A stretch of DNA of 64,000 nt from Lewinellaceae bacterium (lineage in GTDB: Bacteria > Bacteroidota > Bacteroidia > Chitinophagales > Saprospiraceae), in the NCBI GenBank assembly GCA_020636315.1, contig JACJYA010000001.1:620001-684000 (forward strand), written 5' to 3'. Position numbers and translations under genes: made by a program. A model generated the notes under the pieces. That model saw only the letters and a program-made list of their open reading frames with translations. It was not told where the DNA came from and ran no database searches. Positions 57,874 through 64,000 of this stretch are shown here, one piece after another (positions within the stretch are counted from its first letter, which is position 1; the number at the start of each line of letters is the position of its first letter).

Positions 57874-58586
57874 AGCACTACCTTCCTATCGGCACCTTTA
57901 TCAATATGGCCACAGTGAGCGCAGGCAGCCTGCTGGGCCTGTGGCTGCAACAGCTCTTTCCCGTCAATGTGCAGGCCATCATTTTTCAGGCGATCGGCCT
58001 GGGCACGCTGGCCATCGGCATTCAAATGTCCCTAAAAGTGCCCGACGGATATCTCCTCATTTTTATCTTCAGCCTCATCCTGGGGGGCATCATTGGAGAA
58101 CTCATCCAATTGGACGCCCTGCTCAACGGATTCGGCGACTGGGCCAAAGAAGCCTTCAGGGTGGAAGACAGCCGGTTTACTGAGGGGCTGGTCACTGCCT
58201 TTCTCCTGTTCTGCATCGGCTCCATGACGATCGTAGGAGCCATCGAGGAGGGGCTGCAGGGAAAGCGTGAGTTGCTGCTCATCAAATCCACCCTCGACGG
58301 CATTACTTCGGTGGCCTTTGCCGCCACTTACGGCATCGGCGTTTTGTTTTCCATTATTCCCATGCTGTTGCTGCAGGGGGGCACGACTGTTCTCGCCCGG
58401 CAGTTGCACCGGTTCTTCACTCCGGCCATCATCGCCCAGTTGAGCGCGGTAGGAGGTGTACTGATCATTGCCATCGGAATCCGCCTGCTTGAACTGGGCG
58501 CCATTAATATTGAAAACCTGCTACCAGGCCTGGCGGTAGTGGTAGTGCTTACCTGGGGAACGGAGCGATGGCGGAAGGCACACTGA
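57870..58586 (+). CDS. DUF554 family membrane protein
   Basis: The 238-residue protein has seven or so hydrophobic helices and the DUF554 pattern: IGTFINMATVSAGSLLGLW at the start, QAIGLGTLAIGIQMSLKV, LILGGIIGELIQLDALLNGF, LLFCIGSMTIVGAIEEGLQG and LSAVGGVLIIAIGIRLLEL. This family (YdfK-like) is thought to be a transporter, but no substrate is proven. It is translationally coupled to the nucleotidyltransferase gene. Confidence 0.92.
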   Translation: MKHYLPIGTFINMATVSAGSLLGLWLQQLFPVNVQAIIFQAIGLGTLAIGIQMSLKVPDGYLLIFIFSLILGGIIGELIQLDALLNGFGDWAKEAFRVEDSRFTEGLVTAFLLFCIGSMTIVGAIEEGLQGKRELLLIKSTLDGITSVAFAATYGIGVLFSIIPMLLLQGGTTVLARQLHRFFTPAIIAQLSAVGGVLIIAIGIRLLELGAINIENLLPGLAVVVVLTWGTERWRKAH

Positions 58587-58698
58587 GCAGCAGCGCGGGT
58601 TCAAATTTCGGGCATCCGTATCAGGTTGGACAACCATAGGGGCCGGAAAAGCTGAGTTCCTGTCCCCTCTGGAACCAGAAACTATGAAAGCGCCCCCC

Positions 58699-61600
58699 TC
58701 AACCCCAGCCTCCGCCCCCCGGCGTCTCGATAACGATCCGGCATCCCGCCTCAGCCTCAGCCGAATCCACACCCTGCAGCGGCTCCATTTTCCCATTCTT
58801 TCGGATGAGGAACTGCTCTCCCCCTCTTCCACTCTCTCCCTGCTCCATCCCATACGGCCGCTCCACCCGGTGCTGGCTCAGGATCGTCACCTCCATCGGC
58901 TCCAGGAACTCTACTTCGCGTATTATGCCGTCGCCGCCCCGGTATCGGCCTTTCCCGCCGGAACCCCGCCGCCGGGCAAAGCGGTGCAACCTCACCGGAT
59001 AGCGGAACTCCAGCTCCTCCGGGTCGGTAATCTTCGTATTGGTCATGTGCTGGTGAACGGCGGAACGGCCGTGGAAGCCGGGCCCGGCGCCTGCTCCCCC
59101 GCCGATGGTCTCGTAATAGCCGAAGCGGGCGTTGCCGAAGAGGAAGTTGTTCATCGTCCCCTGGCTGCAGGCCGCCAGGCCGAACGCCTTGAGGAGGGTA
59201 TCCACCAGGCGCTGGCTCACTTCCGTATTGCCGCCGACTACCGCCGGGCAGCGGCGGGCGTCATCCTCGAAATGCGGATGCAGGAAGCTCTCCGGGAGTT
59301 CGATCTTTACCTTTTGCATCAACCCTTCGTTTAGGGGGATATCCTTCTGACACAGTAGGCGCAGGACGTAAATCACGGCGCTGTAAACGATGGAAATGTT
59401 GGCGTTGAGATTGCGGGGATGCGGAGGGCCGGTTCCAGTAAAATCGATATTGACCCCTTCTTCGCCAACAGTGATCTTCACTCGAATAGGGCTGCCGTCA
59501 TCCATTCGCTCTTCAGCCTCGAATGCCATACCGCGCCAGGCCTGTAGTACCTCCTGCAGGCTGTCGGCCGCCAGGGCTTTGAGCTGCCCCATATAGTATC
59601 GCACTTTTTCGAGGCTGTGGGTGCTCACCAGTTGCTGCAGGGCGGCCTCACCGGTGCGCAGGGCGGCCAGGGCGGCGTTGATGTCGGCCAGGTTTTCTTC
59701 AACAGAACGGGTAGGGTAAGGCGCTTCGGTAAGCAAGGCCCTTATGGCACTCCACCGCACCTCGCCGGCTTTGACGAGATAGGTAGGCGCAATAGCCACG
59801 CCTTCCTCCACCAGGGTAGTTGCATCGGGCGGCATAGAGCCCGGCCGCCTGCCGCCGATCTCGGCGTGGTGCGCCCGGTTGATGGCATAGCCGATCAACT
59901 GCTCATCATCGGTAAAGATGCCGCTGAGCAGGGTCACATCCGGAAGGTGGGAGCCTCCGTATTTGGGGTGGTTGGTTATAATGACATCGCCGGGCCCCAG
60001 TTGCAGCTTCTTCAGCACCAGCCGCGCGCAGATGCCCAGGCTGCCCAGGTGGACCGGAATGTGGGGAGCATTCACCAACAGCCTGGCATCGGCCCCAAGC
60101 AGGGCACAGGAGAAGTCGAGCCGCTCCTTGATGTTGACGGAGAAGGCGGTGCGCTGCAACTGGGCCCCCATTTCTTCGGCAATGGCGGAAAAACGGTTGG
60201 TGAACAGCTCCAGTTCGACCGCCTCTTTGAGGTTTTGAGCCTGTCGCTTTTTCTCTTTCCGCCGTTCCAGCACGGCATTTTTATCCTCATACACCAGCAG
60301 GCGCCATCCCGGTTCGATGAAGGCTGTGGAGGAAGGGTTGAGCAGCAGGGCGGGCCCCAGGATGACGGCTCCTTCCCGCAGTTTATCCCAGTAGAACACC
60401 GGAAAGCCGGCGCCGTCCACCTGCCCTTCCGGCTCAGGGGTGTAAAGCTTTTGTGGCGCGACTGTCCGGCTGGCCGGTTCGGCTTTGCTGGCCGCCACTA
60501 CTTTCAGGCTTTCCACCTCGATGGCCCTGCCTTGGGGCCAATGGCCGAAGAGGTGTTCGTATTGTTGCTGAAAATCCTGCTTCAACTGGCCGGGGTTGCG
60601 AAATTCCACTTCCAGGGTGCTATCCTGTCCCTTGAAACGCAGATAGGCCCAGGAGTGGCGGATGTTGACGTCTGCGGGGCGGAAACCTTCAGTTGTTAAT
60701 TGTTGGATGGCTTCATTGTTTAATTGTTGGAGTAGGGCGGGCAGTTCCGCCTGGCAATCATCCAAAGGTTGCAGCACCTGTTGTTCCGCCAGGCGTTCTA
60801 CCTGCGCCTGGCCCATGCCGTAGGCGCTGAGCAGGCCTCCGTCGTAGGGCAGAATGATGGTTTCAATATTCAGCAACTCAGCGATCCGGCAGGCATGCAG
60901 GCCTCCGGCTCCTCCAAAAGCAAGCAGGGCATAACCTGAGGGATCAAACCCTTTGGCAACCGAGATGCGGCGTATGGCCTCCGCCATTTTCTCGTTGGCG
61001 ATCTGTTCGAAACCCCGCAGGAGCTCTTCCTCGGTGTGCGGCTCGCCGGTGGCGGCGTCAATGGAGGCTTTCACTTCCAGCAGCGCCTGCCGGGCTTTCT
61101 CCCGGCTGATGGGAATGCCCATAACGGCGGGGGCAAGCTTGCCGAGTAACAGGTTGATGTCGGTAATGGCCAGAGGGCCTCCCGCGCCGTAGCAGGCCGG
61201 GCCGGGGGCAGCGCCGGCGCTCTCCGGCCCCACGGCCAGTTTCTGCCCGTCAAAAGAACAGATGGAGCCCCCGCCGGCCGCAACAGTCTCGATGGCCAGG
61301 CAGGGGCTGAGCATGCTGACATCGCCAACCCGCGTGATGTATTCGTAATCATATTGTCCGTCATAGCGGGAAGCGTCGGTGCTGGTACCTCCCATATCGA
61401 AGGTGAGGGCTTTTCCAAAGCCGAGTTTCGTGGCGATGGCCGCAGCGCCCACAACTCCGCCCGCCGGCCCGCTGAGCAGGCTGTCTTTGGGGTGGAACAG
61501 ATCGGCGCTCACCAACCCGCCCGCGCTCGTCATAATGCGGAGCTGCTGCTCTTCGCCCAGCTTCTTTCGGATGTGGGAGAGGTAATCGTGTAGGACGGGC

Positions 61601-62457
61601 GATAGGTAGGCGTTGGCCAGGGCCGCCTGCGCCCGGGGTAGCAGTTTGATGGAAGGCGTCAGCTCCTGAGAAAGGGAAACAAAGGGAATGCCGGCCTGGC
61701 GGAGCGCCTCGCCGAGCTGTTGCTCATGCACAGGATTGCGGTAGGCGTGCAACAGAGCAATGGCGACGGAGCGGCAGCCGCTCTGGCGCACCTTTTCTAC
61801 AATATGGCGCACCTCTTCTTCAATCAGGGGCTCGATGACTTCGCCGCTGGCTGCCAGCCGTTCGGCCACTTCGATTATAGTATGGTACAGCCGGGGCGGC
61901 TCTGGGATGTCCAACTGGAAAAGGTGGGGCCGTTGCTGGGTGCCGATATAGGGCAGATCCGCCAGCCCACGGGTAATGAGTAGCGCCACCTCGGCGCCCT
62001 TGCGCTCCAGCAAGGCGTTGGTGCCTTTGGTGGAACCCAGGCGCATGTGGACGAGGGGCAGGGCTTCGTTCAATGGAGTGGCCGTTGCCAGGCGGGCGGC
62101 AAGGATGGGGGCCTCTTCGCCTGCAGTGGCTTCGAAGGCGGCCACCCCGGAAAAGGGAATTTCGGCGGAAAGGCGGATGCGGCCGTCCTTCAGGCTGGTT
62201 TCCAACACCTGAACCGGCTTCTGCGGGTGATCAAGCAGATAAAAGGTGTACCCGGCAAAAATATCTCCTTCCACCGGCCAGTTGTGCCGCATTCTGAACC
62301 AGCCGTTTTCCAGTTTTTCCACCAGTTGCCCACGAAGCCGGCTACTGCTCAGTATTTTTATGCGCTTTATCCGCCCTTCCGGGTTTGTGGCGATACAATC
62401 GGTAAACGTGCCGCCGGTGTCGATATTGAGGCGCCAGATTGAAGCTGTATTTTCCAT
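58699..62457 (-). CDS. 5-oxoprolinase / hydantoinase A-B fusion
   Basis: This 1252-residue protein joins the two halves that are separate HyuA and HyuB subunits in many bacteria. The A half (~1-690) has the ATPase fold with LNIDTGGTFTDCIATNPEG, LGSTKGTNALLERKGAEVAL, GPAGGVVGAAAIA, LTFDMGGTSTDASRYDG and VAAGGGSICSFDGQKL. The B half (~735-1252) has FTNRFSAIAEEMGAQLQRT, DVIITNHPKYGGSHLPDVTL and GGNTEVSQRLVDTLL. ATP-dependent opening of 5-oxoproline to glutamate is the reaction of the fused eukaryotic-type enzyme; hydantoin substrates are an alternative. It stands alone. Confidence 0.9.
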   Translation of the reverse strand: MENTASIWRLNIDTGGTFTDCIATNPEGRIKRIKILSSSRLRGQLVEKLENGWFRMRHNWPVEGDIFAGYTFYLLDHPQKPVQVLETSLKDGRIRLSAEIPFSGVAAFEATAGEEAPILAARLATATPLNEALPLVHMRLGSTKGTNALLERKGAEVALLITRGLADLPYIGTQQRPHLFQLDIPEPPRLYHTIIEVAERLAASGEVIEPLIEEEVRHIVEKVRQSGCRSVAIALLHAYRNPVHEQQLGEALRQAGIPFVSLSQELTPSIKLLPRAQAALANAYLSPVLHDYLSHIRKKLGEEQQLRIMTSAGGLVSADLFHPKDSLLSGPAGGVVGAAAIATKLGFGKALTFDMGGTSTDASRYDGQYDYEYITRVGDVSMLSPCLAIETVAAGGGSICSFDGQKLAVGPESAGAAPGPACYGAGGPLAITDINLLLGKLAPAVMGIPISREKARQALLEVKASIDAATGEPHTEEELLRGFEQIANEKMAEAIRRISVAKGFDPSGYALLAFGGAGGLHACRIAELLNIETIILPYDGGLLSAYGMGQAQVERLAEQQVLQPLDDCQAELPALLQQLNNEAIQQLTTEGFRPADVNIRHSWAYLRFKGQDSTLEVEFRNPGQLKQDFQQQYEHLFGHWPQGRAIEVESLKVVAASKAEPASRTVAPQKLYTPEPEGQVDGAGFPVFYWDKLREGAVILGPALLLNPSSTAFIEPGWRLLVYEDKNAVLERRKEKKRQAQNLKEAVELELFTNRFSAIAEEMGAQLQRTAFSVNIKERLDFSCALLGADARLLVNAPHIPVHLGSLGICARLVLKKLQLGPGDVIITNHPKYGGSHLPDVTLLSGIFTDDEQLIGYAINRAHHAEIGGRRPGSMPPDATTLVEEGVAIAPTYLVKAGEVRWSAIRALLTEAPYPTRSVEENLADINAALAALRTGEAALQQLVSTHSLEKVRYYMGQLKALAADSLQEVLQAWRGMAFEAEERMDDGSPIRVKITVGEEGVNIDFTGTGPPHPRNLNANISIVYSAVIYVLRLLCQKDIPLNEGLMQKVKIELPESFLHPHFEDDARRCPAVVGGNTEVSQRLVDTLLKAFGLAACSQGTMNNFLFGNARFGYYETIGGGAGAGPGFHGRSAVHQHMTNTKITDPEELEFRYPVRLHRFARRRGSGGKGRYRGGDGIIREVEFLEPMEVTILSQHRVERPYGMEQGESGRGGEQFLIRKNGKMEPLQGVDSAEAEAGCRIVIETPGGGGWG

Positions 62458-62613
62458 GGGGTGAAAATACGGAATTGCCTGGAGGGCACTATCCTTTTAA
62501 AAAAAGCAAATACCCAACACATTGTAAATTAACTTTATATGCACTTTGCCAGCAACTTTGCGTCAATTGGCAGAAAGTCGTTTGTTAACTTGCATTACAC
62601 CCCTCAGCCGGGT

Positions 62614-62621
62614 TATATTTG
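62614..62621 (+). promoter_or_regulatory. Candidate promoter of the TPR gene
   Basis: TATATTTG matches TAnnTTTG and has a TTG 21 bases upstream (62590-62592). The ATG at 62695 would have a leader of about 70 bases. Confidence 0.45.
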
Positions 62622-62694
62622 TTGAGCGAGCGAAAAATCCAGCATTTGGCAATTGGCTTTTTGCCAGTAATACCGATTATAAAAGTAGAGCGTT

Positions 62695-63543
62695 ATGCAG
62701 GAACCGTCCCCGGAGCTGAAAGTGATGTACGAAGAGGCCTTGCAATACGAGGCGGAGAAGGACCATTACAATGCCGTTAAGCTGTACAAGCGCATTGTAA
62801 AGGAGGCTCACTACTGGGCGGCGCCGGTTGTCCGCCTGGGGGATATCTACAAATACCGGCAGGAATGGAAACCGTCACTTTACTACAATAAAAAAGCTGT
62901 TTCGCTCGATGCCGGCAACAAATCGGCCTGGTGGAATGTGGGTATTTCCGCAACGGCCCTGAAAAAGGGGCGCCTGGCACGTAATGTCTGGGCCAAGTTC
63001 GGCCTGTCCACCGACGAGCCTTCTCTCAGCCCGGTGTCCATACGCCTTTCCCGCCAGGGGCAGTTCGAGATACTGTGGGTGAGCCGCCTGGGGCCGGCGC
63101 GTGGGGTTATCCGGAATATTCCTCACCCCGGGGCTGACCGCCGTTACGGCGATATCGTCCTTTTCGATCACGTCATAAGGGGCTACCACACCTCGGATGT
63201 TTACCGCCTGCCCGTATATGACGAGCTGGGGCTGCTCAAACGTTCTCATTACAAAACCTTTTCCTGTGTACTGCAATCGCCCACCCCAAAGGACATCAGG
63301 GCGCTCCAGCAACTGTGCCAGGACGAAAGGCTGGGCTTCGAAGTCTGGGCCAATGCTTCCCAGTCTTTCGCTTCCCAGTTCTTTGGCAATGCTCCCGAGT
63401 ATTATTTTCATAACTTTGAGGCACAACCGGAACTCCTGGTGGCAGTAGCCGCCCCTGAGCGGGAAGCCGCACTCGAAGTACTGGACTCCTGGAAAGTGAT
63501 AAGCCTGAAAGGCTATACGGATTTCCAGGCGCATCGGGTGTAG
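62695..63543 (+). CDS. TPR-containing protein of unknown role
   Basis: The 282-residue protein has two or three tetratricopeptide-like repeats at ~5-105 (ALQYEAEKDHYNAVKLYKRI, VRLGDIYKYRQEWKPSLYYN, WWNVGISATALKKGRLARNV) followed by a ~170-residue domain I do not recognise (VWAKFGLSTDE ... RQGQFEILWVSRLGPARGVI ... DVYRLPVYDELG). No signal peptide or membrane helix. The arrangement suggests a scaffold with a specific partner. A run of 8-bp repeats follows its stop codon. Confidence 0.65.
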   Translation: MQEPSPELKVMYEEALQYEAEKDHYNAVKLYKRIVKEAHYWAAPVVRLGDIYKYRQEWKPSLYYNKKAVSLDAGNKSAWWNVGISATALKKGRLARNVWAKFGLSTDEPSLSPVSIRLSRQGQFEILWVSRLGPARGVIRNIPHPGADRRYGDIVLFDHVIRGYHTSDVYRLPVYDELGLLKRSHYKTFSCVLQSPTPKDIRALQQLCQDERLGFEVWANASQSFASQFFGNAPEYYFHNFEAQPELLVAVAAPEREAALEVLDSWKVISLKGYTDFQAHRV

Positions 63544-63560
63544 AGGGGAGATGGGGGGGG

Positions 63561-63616
63561 ATTGTGGGATTGTTATATTGTTATATTGTTGGATTGCTGG
63601 ATTGTTATATTGCTGC
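63561..63616. repeat. Seven tandem 8-bp repeats
   Basis: Units ATTGTGGG, ATTGTTAT, ATTGTTAT, ATTGTTGG, ATTGCTGG, ATTGTTAT, ATTGCTGC in strict 8-bp register. The complement of the main unit (ATAACAAT) is the octamer found around 20443-20460, 20702-20726 and 21762-21793. Confidence 0.85.
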
Positions 63617-63664
63617 CGCCTCATTTAAGGCCGGATGCACACCACATTATTGAAGGGATAAATC

Positions 63665-64000
63665 ATGAGAAAACCTGCTCTTGCCCAATGGCTGCTGCTC
63701 GCCGCCGCGGCGCTCTTTCTCGGCGCCTGTAATTCCGACCATAAAAATACGGAGGATACGACCACTGGCCCTCCCGGGCCAAAAGAGCAACCGGCGGCCC
63801 GTGCCATTGACTTCATCATCGTGCCCGGCCAGCGAGTGGGCGCCATCACGGCCGCTTCCACCGAGGCAGATATAAAAGAACTCTACGGGGAAGATAATGT
63901 GGAATACCGTTCCGTCCACATCGGAGAGGGCGAATCTCAACCGGGGATTGCCGTTTTCCCCAATACTCCCGACGAGCTGGAGATCGTATGGGACATCGCC
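63665..64000 (+). CDS. Lipoprotein, N-terminal part (runs off the window)
   Basis: The frame from the ATG at 63665 is open to the window end (112 codons seen). It has a lipoprotein signal (WLLLAAAALFLGAC, lipobox LGAC), a Thr/Pro/Glu-rich linker, and the start of a domain (DFIIVPGQRVGAITAASTEA, then ELYGEDNVEYRSVHIGEGES) that hints at a surface or periplasmic binding protein. A family cannot be named from this part. Confidence 0.7.
   Translation, partial: MRKPALAQWLLLAAAALFLGACNSDHKNTEDTTTGPPGPKEQPAARAIDFIIVPGQRVGAITAASTEADIKELYGEDNVEYRSVHIGEGESQPGIAVFPNTPDELEIVWDIA

Noticed and set aside
59617..60699. 360-codon open frame opposite the 5-oxoprolinase
   Set aside because: Same reason: antisense of a well-supported large gene, with compositionally biased translation.
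1..64000. tRNA, rRNA, tmRNA or known riboswitch
   Set aside because: I checked the intergenic stretches by eye and found no cloverleaf, TTCGAATC-type T-arm or known riboswitch core. tRNAscan-SE and Infernal runs would be needed to exclude small cases.

Overview
The window comes from a member of the Bacteroidota, most likely a Saprospiria/Lewinella-type bacterium. Evidence: a SusC/SusD pair, several secreted proteins ending in type IX secretion (T9SS) sorting domains, the T9SS protein PorZ, a LytS/LytTR two-component pair, families largely confined to the phylum (DUF2851, DUF3843, the Cys-rich form of RicT) and TAnnTTTG-type -7 promoter boxes. Most genes are GC-rich (about 60% in lines I counted). 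No rRNA, tRNA, CRISPR array or intact insertion sequence was recognised.

Layout. 1-5.1 kb: tail of an adenylate cyclase, a T9SS cargo protein, and porZ. 5.2-9.0 kb: nadD, a lipoprotein and dnaN leftwards, then an M16-type protein without a catalytic motif. 9.4-15.4 kb: the cell-shape operon mreB-mreC-mreD-pbp2, then a CapA-like phosphoesterase and folA. 15.6-20.1 kb: DUF2851, DUF3843 and an outer-membrane barrel. 20.1-20.7 kb: a gene-free block of palindromes and 8-bp repeats. 20.7-24.0 kb: histidine kinase, LytTR regulator and a PDZ-alpha/beta hydrolase. 24.0-25.3 kb: a small AT-rich island with a dead nuclease-like gene, an unknown 109-residue ORF and XisI. 25.3-28.2 kb: a large FAD/Fe-S dehydrogenase.

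28.3-39.9 kb is the richest accessory region. A membrane-tethered helix-turn-helix protein, with four 10-bp direct repeats just before its start codon, faces a DASS carboxylate symporter, SusC, SusD, an SGNH hydrolase, a lipoprotein with two lamin-tail-like repeats and a lipoprotein hydrolase. No glycoside hydrolase is present, so an ester or carboxylate substrate is more plausible than a plain glycan. This is inference.

40.0-44.5 kb carries a leftward block gpx, holB, ricT, lpd. 44.6-48.1 kb carries a 6-pyruvoyl-tetrahydropterin synthase homologue and two T9SS cargo proteins, one Omp28-like. 48.5-51.7 kb is a two-gene redox operon (FAD oxidoreductase plus ten-helix polyferredoxin) behind a leader with two terminator-like hairpins. 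51.8-52.5 kb is a MazF-type toxin-antitoxin pair with the remnant of a second antitoxin. 52.9-57.0 kb is an overlapping envelope operon (lpxK, acyltransferase, glycosyltransferase, ECF sigma factor). 57.1-64 kb has a sugar nucleotidyltransferase with DUF554, a fused 5-oxoprolinase, a TPR protein and the start of a lipoprotein.

A recurrent theme is intergenic short tandem repeats with strict 7- or 8-bp periods, at several unlinked places, plus strong perfect hairpins at convergent gene ends. Starts were moved inward from the longest ORF where a promoter box, signal peptide or family alignment argued for it.
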